From Tepidisphaeraceae bacterium (lineage in GTDB: Bacteria > Planctomycetota > Phycisphaerae > Tepidisphaerales > Tepidisphaeraceae): DNA of 57,753 nt. The position numbers were made by a program, and so were the translations under genes. Within the stretch, counting starts at the first letter, position 1; each line of letters starts with the position of its first letter. The stretch covers positions 1-57,753 of the forward strand of contig DASYHQ010000035.1 of assembly GCA_035998445.1 (NCBI GenBank), given 5' to 3'. The notes beneath the pieces were generated by a model. It did no database searches, was not told where the DNA came from, and saw nothing but the letters and a program-made list of their open reading frames with translations. This document shows, piece after piece, positions 42,714 through 51,968 of this stretch.

Positions 42714-44588
42714 ATGGCCAACCGATGGCAATATCCACGCTGGCGGCGGATGACGATGCAGGGGGCGATGTGGGCGGTGTTTGCCGCGTCACTGGGGGCG
42801 GCGGCGTTTCTGTCGAATCGGCCGATGCAGCTCATGCAGCTGGCCGACGACGATTCCACGCCGATCAAAGATTACCGCCTGCCGCGCGGGTGGGCCCCCG
42901 TGGACGACCCGGCCGACGATGCGTCGGTCATCATTCGCGCGCTCGAGCCGGCCGACGATACCTCCGGGCGCAGCATCAGCATCCACGTGCTGCCGATCGA
43001 CCGCTCCCTCACGCCCGCGCAATTCCTGGCCCGCAATCGCCTGCCGACCGGGCTCGTCGCGCTGCAGAATGGCCGCAGCCAGCCGATGCCCACAGAGGAA
43101 ATCAAGATGGTCGGTCAGACCGGCCTCATCACGGGTGGCGCGCGGCGGCGGCGTACGGTGGACGAGGAAATGCTCGGCCGGATCATGACCACGCAGGCCT
43201 ACTTCGCCACTGCCATCTTGCCGCAACGGCTGGCGGTGATGGTCTCGCTGCAGGGCACCGGGCAGCCCATGCCCGACGACCTCGACATCCTGCGCCGCGT
43301 GGCCCAGTCGATCGAGCTGAAGGAGTCGTTTACCGCGTCGTCGACAATCGTCCCGCCCGCGCCGGAGATCGCCGAATCGGTCACGCTCACCGGCGGCACG
43401 CGCATCACGCTGCCCGCGGGGTTCGTCGGGGTCGACGAGCGCGACGCGAACAAGACCGCCCGCGCGTTCGTCAGTGGCCCGTCGGCGGTGCTGGAACTGG
43501 TGCCCTGCACGATCGCGCCCAGCGACACGAACGCCGACAAGATCGTGCTGGCCGAGCTGCACGATTCGTCGTTCCACGGTGGCACGTTCAAGCCGCTATC
43601 CAACACCACGCCCGGCGTGCGGCAATGGCAGATCCTGCCGGCCGCCGGCACCGCCAACCCGGCCCAGGCAATCGCCTACCTCGCGGCCGACCCCACGGGC
43701 GCCGCGGTGCTGGCCGTCATTCGCGGTGACCTGCCGCGCGACACCTCCGCCGACGCGGCGTGGCGGGCGATCGTGGCCGGCCTTACCTTCGGCCAGCCGC
43801 GCGATGTCGCGACGCTGACGGCCGCGGGTGAGCGGGTCGCCGATCGCGTGAAGAAACAACTGGCGCGGGCACCCGGGAACGCCGGTGGCCAGGAATCGTG
43901 GTGGCTCTGGTTTCGCGACGGTGACGATCCGCTGATCGGCTGGTCGTCGGCCGAGACCGGCATCGGTGGCAACCCGCTCGCCGGCCTGCGGCAAACGCGC
44001 TGGCGCAACGGTGACCTCGTCGGCCAGTCCCAGGACCGCTGGGAACGCAACGCCGGCGCGACCGCCTATTCCCGCCAAACGACGACCGACGTGGACGACC
44101 GCGCCAACGACACCACCGCCGCCAGTTCCAACGACGCCACCGGCCCGCGGCAACAGGTGCGGCTGGTGGGTGGTCGGCTGAGCATCAGCTGGACCGTGCC
44201 CACGGGCAGCGTGAAGGTCGACGACCGCGTCGCGCCCGCCAACTTCCTGCCCGGCCCGGTGCTGGAGGGGATGATGAACCGGCTCGGCGACGAACCGATC
44301 CTGATTCGCACCGACTACTTCCCCGGCCACGAGCCCTCGGTCAAAGGCGGCCTGCTCAGCGTGCTAATCGAGCCCAGCGTCGAGTTCCCCCGCCAGGCCG
44401 ACGACCACTCCGGCCCCCTCCGCTGCGTGACGGCCAGCGTCAACGGCAGCGGCCAGATTTCCCGCTGGTACTTCCACGCCGACGGCACGATCGCCCAAAT
44501 CGACTTCGCCAACGGCCTGCATCGCAGTTCGACCACCGAAACCGAACTGGAAAACTCCTTCGGCACCGCCCCGGGCATGTGGCCGTAA
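42714..44588 (+). CDS. Hypothetical membrane-anchored protein, 624 aa
   Basis: Residues 15-32 are a single uncleaved-looking N-terminal helix (QGAMWAVFAASLGAAAF), so the rest probably lies outside the cytoplasmic membrane. The ectodomain is beta-rich, with repeated IELKESF, GTRITLPAGFVGV and ISWTVPTGSVKVDD patterns, and no enzyme motif. I do not recognise a family. It belongs with the next two genes, which also encode exported proteins of unknown function transcribed in the same direction. A TACAAT box lies 7 nt before the ATG with no Shine-Dalgarno sequence. Confidence 0.75.
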   Translation: MANRWQYPRWRRMTMQGAMWAVFAASLGAAAFLSNRPMQLMQLADDDSTPIKDYRLPRGWAPVDDPADDASVIIRALEPADDTSGRSISIHVLPIDRSLTPAQFLARNRLPTGLVALQNGRSQPMPTEEIKMVGQTGLITGGARRRRTVDEEMLGRIMTTQAYFATAILPQRLAVMVSLQGTGQPMPDDLDILRRVAQSIELKESFTASSTIVPPAPEIAESVTLTGGTRITLPAGFVGVDERDANKTARAFVSGPSAVLELVPCTIAPSDTNADKIVLAELHDSSFHGGTFKPLSNTTPGVRQWQILPAAGTANPAQAIAYLAADPTGAAVLAVIRGDLPRDTSADAAWRAIVAGLTFGQPRDVATLTAAGERVADRVKKQLARAPGNAGGQESWWLWFRDGDDPLIGWSSAETGIGGNPLAGLRQTRWRNGDLVGQSQDRWERNAGATAYSRQTTTDVDDRANDTTAASSNDATGPRQQVRLVGGRLSISWTVPTGSVKVDDRVAPANFLPGPVLEGMMNRLGDEPILIRTDYFPGHEPSVKGGLLSVLIEPSVEFPRQADDHSGPLRCVTASVNGSGQISRWYFHADGTIAQIDFANGLHRSSTTETELENSFGTAPGMWP

Positions 44589-44680
44589 GGGGGAGATTAC
44601 GTCCGGATAACGCTGGAGTGGGCAGCACCGTTCCGATAACGCTCTGATTCGTATCCCAAACAAGCGATTTGCCAGGGAAA

Positions 44681-44800
44681 TGCGCGGCGCATTTCTGAAT
44701 TGCGCGGCGCATTTCTGAATTGCGATGCGCATTTGTGAAGGGGAAGTCTCCGTTGTGAACGGCGCGGCGCCCTTGTGAAGGGGGCGGCGTATTTCCGTCG
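44681..44800. repeat. Six-unit 20-bp tandem repeat
   Basis: Units of exactly 20 bp run from 44681: two identical copies of TGCGCGGCGCATTTCTGAAT, then four diverged ones sharing GCGNGGCGC...TTNTGAA. The period is not a multiple of 3, so it is not coding. It lies just after the 624-aa gene. The rest of the spacer 44589-45248 holds a family C element and nothing else recognisable. Confidence 0.8.
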
Positions 44801-44977
44801 TACCCGGGGAACGTCCTGACCGGCTGGCCCGCTTCCCCAACGCGGCCATCGATTCGCGCCGCTTGAAGCACACTGGGAAGTTGCGCCCACCCCCATTATC
44901 GGACAGGCGCGTTCGACGCCCCCGCGGCCGGCGCCACGTAGCGAGTGACCAGCCGATCAGTGTGCGGCCGCTCCGAC

Positions 44978-45115
44978 CGTGGCATGGGCGTCTCGCCCAT
45001 GCCCGTGGTAAGGCCGAGCAATCTCATTTGTTGTCAGCTGCGCGGTCAGCGCGGCACGCCACAAATAAAATCTCCTATTCCACTCGACAGGCATGGGCGA
45101 GACGCCCATGCCACG
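44978..45115. repeat. Paired palindromic element, family C copy 3
   Basis: CCGTGGCATGGGCGTCTCGCCCATGC and GCATGGGCGAGACGCCCATGCCACG are perfect mirror images around an 88-bp core that contains ATTTGTTGTCAGCTGCGCGGTC. Confidence 0.9.
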
Positions 45116-45248
45116 TGAAGACAGCCGCGGCTGCTCAGGCCATCGCATCGGCGGCCGGCAGACTCTACTCTTCCGGAATTTCCTCCCGTCAACCGCGCAA
45201 TGCACGATGGGAATCGGCTGCGGTTCGGTATCATCTGCGGGAACCACC

Positions 45249-46799
45249 ATGAACTACCCCACGCTCCGCACTGCCGTACTGTCGATCGCGATGTCGAGCT
45301 TTTGCCTGGCGCAGGAGGCCCCGGGGCCGGTCGACCTGCTGGCGGGCCGGCCGGATCAGGACGTGTCGGCGACCGAGCAGCTCGGGCCGGTCTTCGAGAG
45401 CGCCGTCGCGGGCATCAGCCTGCGGCCACCGGCGGGTGGGAAGGTCATCCGCCGGCCGGGCGACGCGGAGGTGGTTCGCTACGTGTACGAGCCGGACGGC
45501 GCGGCGTTCATCGTCGTGCAGTCCACGCCGCGCAACCCCACGCCGCTCACCAGCACCAACGTGCCGGGCGCCACGACCGACGGCATGCTCGAAATGGCAG
45601 TGGCCGACCTGAAGGGCCAGCACCCTGCCGCGCAGATCATCCGCCAGGACCTGACCAACGTCGGCGACGGTTCCGTCGGCATCATCGTCGCCCGCTACTC
45701 GCTCGGCACCAGTTCGTTCCTCAGTCAGCAGGCGATCGTGCAGGGCTCGCCGCAGCTGTACTACACGCTGACCTACGTCACGCCCGGCTCACGTCCAAAC
45801 ACGCCAGAAGAATCGATCGACCCGCGCGAACAGCGGGCCTTCGAGACCTTCTCGGCCGTGCTGGACACCGTGAAGCTGCTGGACCGCTCGAACATCAAGA
45901 TGGACCAGGACCAGCGGCTCTACCGCACGCGCGCGTTCTTCGTGAACCTGTCGCAACGCGCGATCGAGAACGCGCTCGTGCCCGAGCAGTGGTTCCGCAT
46001 CCTGAAGAACGGCAAGGACATCGGCTACCTCTACACCGTCGAGGAAAAGACCAAGCTCGGCGGCTTCCCCGCCATCCAGGTCGGCATGCGCAGCCGCACG
46101 TTCGACGACAAGAAGCGGCAGGTCGACGCCGAAGCGTGGCTGCGCATGTCCACCGACCGCAAGCACGAACAGTGGTCGCGCCTGTCGGTGGCGATCGACG
46201 GCGACAAACGCACGCATGCGACCGAGATCGGCGCCAGCGACCACGCGACCAAGGCCGTCGCCGAGCAGTTGGACCGGGACCAGCAGATGGGCGGCGTGAA
46301 GCCGGGCATTCGCATGGTCGACGACTACCCGCTGACCGTGAAGTACGCCGGCAGCAAGGGCGCGCCCGAACCGGTCGAGCGCCAGTTGCCGCCGTGGTAC
46401 ATGCCACAGGCGCTGGGCCACATCCTGCCGCGCGCGCTGCCGCTGGGCGAGCGGAAGGGTTACCTGTTCGCGACGTTCGTCCCCGACCGCCGCGAGGTGA
46501 TGATGCGCTACGTCGACACGCTGCCGAGCCGGCAGGTGACGTTCGCCGGCCAGACGGTCCGCGCAACCCCGATTGAAGAGAAAATCGGCCTCGACGGTTA
46601 CGTGACCACCCACTACATCGAGGACGGCGGCCGTTACCTCGGCAGCGAGACCAAGTACCCTGATGAGTCCGGCACCCCGCTGACCATCAGCTACGTCGCG
46701 ACCACAAGTGACGATTTGGCCAAGCGTTGGGAAGGCCTGAACCTTTCCCGCCCCAGTGAAACACCCCAGGTGGAGCCCAATGGCGGGAATGGTCGATAA
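45249..46799 (+). CDS. Hypothetical secreted protein, 516 aa
   Basis: Residues 1-20 are a signal peptide (LRTAVLSIAMSSFCLAQE). The mature protein is beta-rich; motifs such as GISLRPPAGGKVIRRPGDAEVVRYVYE and EQWFRILKNGKDIGYLYTVEE repeat the flavour of the 624-aa gene upstream. The C-terminal part (KIGLDGYVTTHYIEDGGRYLGSE) resembles outer-membrane lipoprotein carrier-like folds only loosely. No function assigned. A TATCAT box lies 14 nt upstream of the start. Confidence 0.75.
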   Translation: MNYPTLRTAVLSIAMSSFCLAQEAPGPVDLLAGRPDQDVSATEQLGPVFESAVAGISLRPPAGGKVIRRPGDAEVVRYVYEPDGAAFIVVQSTPRNPTPLTSTNVPGATTDGMLEMAVADLKGQHPAAQIIRQDLTNVGDGSVGIIVARYSLGTSSFLSQQAIVQGSPQLYYTLTYVTPGSRPNTPEESIDPREQRAFETFSAVLDTVKLLDRSNIKMDQDQRLYRTRAFFVNLSQRAIENALVPEQWFRILKNGKDIGYLYTVEEKTKLGGFPAIQVGMRSRTFDDKKRQVDAEAWLRMSTDRKHEQWSRLSVAIDGDKRTHATEIGASDHATKAVAEQLDRDQQMGGVKPGIRMVDDYPLTVKYAGSKGAPEPVERQLPPWYMPQALGHILPRALPLGERKGYLFATFVPDRREVMMRYVDTLPSRQVTFAGQTVRATPIEEKIGLDGYVTTHYIEDGGRYLGSETKYPDESGTPLTISYVATTSDDLAKRWEGLNLSRPSETPQVEPNGGNGR

Positions 46800-46892
46800 A
46801 TCGTAAGGTGAACGTGGGAAGGCAGAACTGAAAACGTGTGATGGCTTATTTGTCGGTAAGTCAGCGTGGTTCTCTTGGGACGCTTCTGTTCC

Positions 46893-47036
46893 GGCCGTGG
46901 CATGGGCGTCTCGCCCATGCATGTGGACTGGAGAAGGAAATGCGATTGACTGGCTGCCGCGCTGACCAAGCCGCCGATTCGAATTGTATATCACCGCCTT
47001 AACACAAGCATGGGCGAGACGCCCATGCCACGGCCG
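46893..47036. repeat. Paired palindromic element, family C copy 4
   Basis: CCGGCCGTGGCATGGGCGTC and GACGCCCATGCCACGGCCGG are the perfectly mirrored 31-bp ends (only the outer 20 given). The core differs from other copies but is also AT-richer than its surroundings. Confidence 0.9.
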
Positions 47037-47086
47037 GAGTGAGCCAAGCACCGTCCTGACCGCCCCCTCCGGATGACGAACCAAAA

Positions 47087-47800
47087 ATGTTCCGTTCCCT
47101 CGGTAAAACCCTCGTCCTCTTCACCCTCACGGTCGCTGCGGGCATCGGCATCGTCGCGTACGTGCAGCACGATTCGACGGCGACGAAGTTGCGCGAGGCG
47201 GAACGGCAGAACGCGCAGTTGCAGCAGTTCGTCGAACGACTAACGGACGAGAAACGCGTCGCCAACGTCATCGTGACCGACGTGACGATGATCGACGGTG
47301 TGCCGCACACGACGCTGCTGTTCGTCGAGTTCGACAAGACCGGCCGCGAGCTGCCGCCGAAGCGGTTTACGGTTCAGGGCAACGGGGCGCACATCGACGC
47401 GATGGTGATCAAGTTCGACCGCGACTTCGTGAAGGAGAACGACCCGCTGCGCGGCCACAGCATCGTGCTGTTCCACCGCCTGTTTGGCGAACACCAGACG
47501 CCCGCCGACGGCTTCCGCATCGATGAGCCCGGCAGCATCCCCGCGATCTACCAGGACGCCGACCCGAAGGTGACGACCTTCGAACGCGACCTGTGGGACA
47601 GCTTCTGGCGGCTGACGACCGACGAGTCGCTGCGCGTCAGCAAGGGCGTGCGCGTCGCCAACCCTGAAAGCGTCTGGGGCCCCTTCGAACCCAACCGCCT
47701 CTACACGATCACCCTCGAAGCCGACGGCGGCCTGAACCGCACCAGCGAGCCGCTGAAGAGCATCTACCGCGAAGCCCTGAACGATCGTAAGCCGCAGTAG
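47087..47800 (+). CDS. Hypothetical membrane-anchored protein with coiled coil, 237 aa
   Basis: One N-terminal transmembrane helix (LVLFTLTVAAGIGIVAYV, about 9-26) is followed by a short coiled coil (TKLREAERQNAQLQQFVERLTDEK, about 33-56). The remaining 180 residues form a beta-rich ectodomain (GVPHTTLLFVEFDKTGRELPPK, then HSIVLFHRLFG). No family was recognised. It is the third exported protein in a row, after the 624-aa and 516-aa genes. Confidence 0.7.
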   Translation: MFRSLGKTLVLFTLTVAAGIGIVAYVQHDSTATKLREAERQNAQLQQFVERLTDEKRVANVIVTDVTMIDGVPHTTLLFVEFDKTGRELPPKRFTVQGNGAHIDAMVIKFDRDFVKENDPLRGHSIVLFHRLFGEHQTPADGFRIDEPGSIPAIYQDADPKVTTFERDLWDSFWRLTTDESLRVSKGVRVANPESVWGPFEPNRLYTITLEADGGLNRTSEPLKSIYREALNDRKPQ

Positions 47801-47911
47801 CCCCGTACCACGAACGACCCGTCCGTGTCTTCGCTTCAACGCGCCGAAATTTGAGTATGCCCCCATCGTCATCCTGCGAGGGTGCTAAAGAAGAATGCCG
47901 CGTCCGCTCCG

Positions 47912-48050
47912 ACCGTGGCATGGGCGTCTCGCCCATGCGTGTGTTGGAACCAGAAAACACCATTGGTTGCAGCGGCTTGGTCGGCGCAGCGGCCAACAAA
48001 TGATGCTTCACATTCCAGTCCACATGCATGGGCGAGACGCCCATGCCACG
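47912..48050. repeat. Paired palindromic element, family C copy 5
   Basis: CCGTGGCATGGGCGTCTCGCCCATGC and GCATGGGCGAGACGCCCATGCCACGG enclose a core with GCGGCTTGGTCGGCGCAG, also found in copy 2. The spacer 47801-48204 has no other feature. Confidence 0.9.
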
Positions 48051-48204
48051 GCAAGGCAGCCGCGTCCGTGTTCTCTGATACCCTTTCATGATGACGATGG
48101 CCTGCACCTAGTCGTTATTACTTCCTAACGGAGATTCACGGGCGGCCCGCCCGCGGCACGCGCGAACTTGCCCCGCCGCGCGCAACAGCTAAGTTACGTT
48201 CCCC

Positions 48205-48402
48205 ATGCAGATCAAAGTCAACGGCTCCGACCGCACCGTTCCCGAGGGCACCACGCTGCGGTCGCTGCTGGCCGAGTCGAAGCTGACGCCCGAAAAGGTC
48301 GCGATCGAACTGAACCGCCGGCTGGTGCGGGCGGATAAGTACGACGCCCCGCTGAACGAGAACGACGAGGTGGAGATCGTGACGTTCGTGGGTGGCGGGT
48401 GA
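48205..48402 (+). CDS. thiS: Sulfur carrier protein ThiS, 65 aa
   Basis: The ubiquitin-like fold ends in the essential diglycine (VEIVTFVGGG), and IKVNGSDRTVPEGTTLRSLLAE matches the ThiS N-terminus. It carries thiocarboxylate sulfur for the thiazole of thiamine. A TAAGTT box lies 9 nt before the ATG. thiG follows after a 196-bp spacer that holds a family D repeat. Confidence 0.93.
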   Translation: MQIKVNGSDRTVPEGTTLRSLLAESKLTPEKVAIELNRRLVRADKYDAPLNENDEVEIVTFVGGG

Positions 48403-48411
48403 GCGCGACGC

Positions 48412-48539
48412 TCCGATCCCCTCTCCCGGTACTCCGGGGGAGGGCTAGGGTGGGGGTGACCGGAGCCGGCACAACGGGTCAGCAGTTCGAAAATCACCCT
48501 CACTTAGCCTCTCCCGGCATACCGGGAGAGGGACCGGAG
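48412..48539. repeat. Inverted repeat element, family D copy, between thiS and thiG
   Basis: TCCCCTCTCCCGGTACTCCGGG and CTCCCGGCATACCGGGAGAGGGACCGG are the ends, with GGGGTGACC/ATCACCCTCAC inside. It separates two genes that are usually adjacent. TATAAT follows at 48584. Confidence 0.8.
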
Positions 48540-48598
48540 CGGGTCCGCCTCTTCCCCCACAAGACGCGCCGCCCCACTTTCCCTATAATCCGCGTCCT

Positions 48599-49417
48599 AT
48601 GGACGTCTTTCGCATCGGCAATTTTGAAGTTCACAATCGCCTCTTCGTCGGCACCGGCAAGTACGCGTCGTACGAGGTCATGCAGCAGGCGCTCGACGCC
48701 AGCGCGTGCGAGGTGGTCACCGTCGCGGTTCGCCGGGAACGGTTGATCGACAGCGCGGGCAAGTCGCTGCTGGATTACCTGGACCTGAACCGCTACACGA
48801 TCCTCCCCAACACCGCCGGCTGCTTCACCGCCGACGACGCGATTCGCGTGGCGCTGCTCGGGCGCGATCTGCTGGAAAAGAACGGCAACAAGGGCGCCGG
48901 CTGGGTGAAGCTGGAAGTGCTGGGCGACAAGAAGACGCTTCTGCCCGACCCCGTCGGTACGATCGAGGCGACGCGCGAACTGGTGAAGGAGGGCTTTACC
49001 GTCCTTGCCTACACCAGCGACGACCCGCGCTCGGCCGTGCATATCAAGGAGGCCGGCGCCGCCAGTGTGATGCCCGCGGGCAGCCCGATCGGTAGCGGTC
49101 AGGGCATTTTGAACCCGCTGAACATCTCGCTCTGTCTGGAACTGCTGAAGGACGGCGACCCATCCTACCCCGTCATCGTCGACGCAGGCGTCGGCGCCGC
49201 CAGTGATGTCGCGGTCGCGATGGAACTGGGCGCCGACGGCGTGCTGCTCAACACCGCCATCGCCCACGCCAAGGACCCCGTGAAGATGGCCGCCGCGATG
49301 CGCCACGCGCTGGAGGCCGGCCGCCTGTCCTACCAATCCGGCCGTATTCCGAAGAAGCGATACGCGACCGCCAGCAGCCCGTTCGAAGGCGTCATCAGCT
49401 ACATTCCCGGCGAGTAA
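48599..49417 (+). CDS. thiG: Thiazole synthase ThiG, 272 aa
   Basis: The TIM barrel has the active-site Lys in [12 protein letters not shown] (Schiff base with 1-deoxyxylulose 5-phosphate), LFVGTGKY at the N-terminus, [63 protein letters not shown]. It builds the thiazole phosphate of thiamine with ThiS as sulfur donor. Length is typical. A TATAAT box at 48584-48589 ends 9 nt before the ATG, so it has its own, nearly leaderless promoter. Confidence 0.96.
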   Translation: MDVFRIGNFEVHNRLFVGTGKYASYEVMQQALDASACEVVTVAVRRERLIDSAGKSLLDYLDLNRYTILPNTAGCFTADDAIRVALLGRDLLEKNGNKGAGWVKLEVLGDKKTLLPDPVGTIEATRELVKEGFTVLAYTSDDPRSAVHIKEAGAASVMPAGSPIGSGQGILNPLNISLCLELLKDGDPSYPVIVDAGVGAASDVAVAMELGADGVLLNTAIAHAKDPVKMAAAMRHALEAGRLSYQSGRIPKKRYATASSPFEGVISYIPGE

Positions 49418-49477
49418 CCGCGCGCGACCGACCGGGGGCGATGCCCAGCCATCCACTACGTCCAAGGACCCCTCCGC

Positions 49478-49897
49478 ATGACCTGGCAGAACCCCCAGCA
49501 GCAAAACCAACACGAGCCCCCCACCCAGTGGCAGCAATCGTACGGCGGCTACCCCGACTACGGCGCGCCCGTCAATCGGCCGCACTCGAAGTTCGGCATC
49601 GCATCGTTCATTATTGGGCTGGTATCGATCGTCGCCATGATCGCGCTGTTCGTCATCGCCGCCGTGATCGCGATGAACGCCGACGGCGAAATCGACGAAA
49701 CCTCGCCCGAAGCCATCGCGATCGGCCTGGGGCTCTTCGGTGGGATCGCGCTGGCGCTCGTCGGGCTGATCTTCTCGATTGTGGGCCTCGTGAACGCGAA
49801 CGCCGCCAAGGTCTTCTCCGTGCTCGGCCTGATCTTCAACGGCCTGATCATCCTGGGCGTCATCGGGCTAATGGTCTTGGGCGCCTTCATCGGATAG
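49478..49897 (+). CDS. DUF4190-like membrane protein, 139 aa
   Basis: A Gln/Pro/Tyr-rich N-terminal tail of 35 residues precedes membrane helices: GIASFIIGLVSIVAMIALFVIAAVIAM (about 40-66) and two more in LGLFGGIALALVGLIFSIVGLV and FSVLGLIFNGLIILGVIGLMVLGAF. The pattern matches DUF4190 proteins, which have no known activity. Confidence 0.75.
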   Translation: MTWQNPQQQNQHEPPTQWQQSYGGYPDYGAPVNRPHSKFGIASFIIGLVSIVAMIALFVIAAVIAMNADGEIDETSPEAIAIGLGLFGGIALALVGLIFSIVGLVNANAAKVFSVLGLIFNGLIILGVIGLMVLGAFIG

Positions 49898-49978
49898 CGC
49901 AGCGCTCGCCCCTGGCGCCTTGCCCGCCCGTGCGTTTCTCTTTCGCATCCTTCGTTACCTTCACAGATCGCCCGCACG

Positions 49979-51319
49979 ATGACCACAATCACCGAACCCT
50001 CCCGCCAAACGCCCGTCATTCACGATGTCGACCTCTGCGTCATCGGTGGCAGCTGCACCGGTGTGTTCGCGGCGGTGCGGGCGGCGCGGTTGGGCGCGAA
50101 GGTGGTGATCGTCGAAAAGGCCGGCGCGTTCGGTGGCGTGGCGACGATCTCACTCGTAAACGTCTGGCACACGCCGCTCGACACCATCTACCAGCGCCCG
50201 ATCATCGGTGGCCTGACGCTGGAACTCGTCGACCGCCTGAAGCGGCGCGGCGCGATCACCGAACGCCCCAACAGCCCGCACTGGGCTTGGGCGTTCAACT
50301 CGTTCGACATGATGATCGAGCTGGACAAGCTCGTGCTGGAACACGGCATCGAGCCGATGCTGCACACGTCGTTCGTTGCGCCAATCGTCAACGGCGGGCG
50401 CATCGACGCGGTTATCGTCGAGAACAAGACCGGCCGACAGGCGATCCGCGCGAAGACCTTCGTCGACGCCACGGGTGACGGCGACGTCGCCCATCGCGCG
50501 GGCCTGCCCTGCTACAAGGCACCACACGCCCAACCATCCACCACCTGCGCCCTCATCGAAAACTACGACTCGCTGAAGCCCAATGACATCGGCGATTTGC
50601 TGCGCCAGCACGGCGAGGCGTTCGGGCTGACGCAGGGCTTCGTCTGGGGCGTGCGCATCCCCGGTTCGCAGCTGTACATGATGGCCGGCACGCGCGTGCG
50701 CGGGCTCGATCCGTCCGACGGCAACGACATGACCGCCAGCGAAATCGAGGGCCGCCGGCAGGTGGATGGGTTCCTGAAGATGGTCAAGCAGCACGCGCCG
50801 CACGCCGACTGGCGGCTGGTCGGCCTGCCAGCCCGCATCGGTTTGCGCGAGAGCCGCCACGTGCACTGCGGCCACCAGTTGACCGGCGCCGACGTTTTAA
50901 ACGGCCGGCGCTTCCCCGACGCGATCGCCAACGGTTCGTACCGCGTCGACATCCACCACCAGGAGCGCCCCGGCCTGACCTTCCGCTACCTGGACGGCAC
51001 CGAACATTACGTCGTCCCCGGCGAGCCGGCCGTGCAAAGCCGCTGGCGCGAACCGATCGCGCAGGACCCCACGTTCTACCAGATCCCCTACCGCTCGATG
51101 CTGCCCGAGGGCCTGTCGAACCTGCTGGTCGCCGGCCGGATGATCGACGCCGACACCGAGGCCCATGCCGCCATCCGCGTGATGGTCAACATGAACCAGA
51201 CCGGCGAAGCCGCCGGCGTCGCCAGCGTGCTTGCCATGCGCCACGACCGCGACGTCCGCCGCGTCAACACCGACGACCTCCGCAGCACGCTGGCCGCGGG
51301 TGGGTCGATCATGATTTGA
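49979..51319 (+). CDS. FAD-dependent oxidoreductase (FAD_oxidored family), 446 aa
   Basis: The N-terminal dinucleotide fold is DLCVIGGSCTGVFAAVRAARLG with EK at the ribose-binding end of the second strand. FVDATGDGDVAHRAGLP (about 161-177) is the second FAD motif, and the C-terminal LVAGRMIDADTEAHAAIRVMVNMNQTGEAAG matches the family's FAD-closing segment. Such proteins are frequent in planctomycetes, often beside polysaccharide-degrading genes, but the substrate is unknown. No signal peptide is seen. No Shine-Dalgarno sequence precedes the ATG. Confidence 0.88.
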   Translation: MTTITEPSRQTPVIHDVDLCVIGGSCTGVFAAVRAARLGAKVVIVEKAGAFGGVATISLVNVWHTPLDTIYQRPIIGGLTLELVDRLKRRGAITERPNSPHWAWAFNSFDMMIELDKLVLEHGIEPMLHTSFVAPIVNGGRIDAVIVENKTGRQAIRAKTFVDATGDGDVAHRAGLPCYKAPHAQPSTTCALIENYDSLKPNDIGDLLRQHGEAFGLTQGFVWGVRIPGSQLYMMAGTRVRGLDPSDGNDMTASEIEGRRQVDGFLKMVKQHAPHADWRLVGLPARIGLRESRHVHCGHQLTGADVLNGRRFPDAIANGSYRVDIHHQERPGLTFRYLDGTEHYVVPGEPAVQSRWREPIAQDPTFYQIPYRSMLPEGLSNLLVAGRMIDADTEAHAAIRVMVNMNQTGEAAGVASVLAMRHDRDVRRVNTDDLRSTLAAGGSIMI

Positions 51320-51347
51320 CCCTCGCGTCTGGCCGCGTGTCCCTATT

Positions 51348-51898
51348 CTGTAGGACAGGCATTCCTGCCTGTCTCTCCCCCCGGTATTGCTCTCCCCCCG
51401 TATTCCGTCTCTATCTTCTGTGGCACAGGCATTCTTGCCTGTGTCTCTTCGTCTTCTCTGCCGTTGGGACCGACATTCTTGTCTGTCTCTCTGCGAATTT
51501 GTTGAAAGAACGAAGAGACGCGAAGTCGCGAAGGCGCGAAGCCAGACGCGAAGGAAAACGAAGCGCGTTGCGCCGGCTCCCCCTCAACCGCGCAGCGCGG
51601 GCGTAGAGATGGATAGCCTGCTCTTTGACAACCGAATAGCCGACGCGCGTGACAGGGCCAGTCCCCATCGCCATCACCCGATGTTGCACAATGGTGCAAA
51701 ATGGTGCACGAAATCGCATTTTGCCTTACCCAAACCGCCGCCGCGACAGCAGTTTGCAGAGCCGCCTTCGCGATTTCTTCGTGCCTTCGCGTCTCTTCTC
51801 TGCGGGTGAAAGCGCAATAGAGACAGACAAGAATGTCCGTCCCACCCGATGCAAAGACAGAAGACGGGGGGAGAGACAGGCAGGAATGCCTGTCCTCA
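51348..51898. repeat. Nested inverted-repeat block, copy related to 24946-25361
   Basis: Outer ends CTGTAGGACAGGCATTCCTG (51348) and CAGGAATGCCTGTCCT (51881) enclose GGGACCGACATTCTTGTCTG (51466) / CAGACAAGAATGTCCGTCCC (51825). Those enclose GAAGAGACGCGAAGTCGCGAAGG (51511) / CTTCGCGTCTCTTC (51786). The centre (51546-51767) nearly repeats the core at 25120-25310. No gene is present between 51320 and 51968. Confidence 0.85.
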
Positions 51899-51968
51899 GA
51901 AGAGCAACAAGCCGGCCGGGAGGTCACCTCCGCAACCGCCCTTGGCATCCGGGGCGCTTTCCCGCACC

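Noticed and set aside
48120-48204. TPP riboswitch before thiS
   Set aside because: No CUGAGA/ACCUGA-type thi-box is seen in the 85 bp before thiS, and the TAAGTT box suggests transcription starts next to the ATG.
49441-50478. 345-aa open frame on the plus strand
   Set aside because: It crosses the DUF4190-like gene and the start of the FAD oxidoreductase in another frame, and is Arg/His-rich nonsense.
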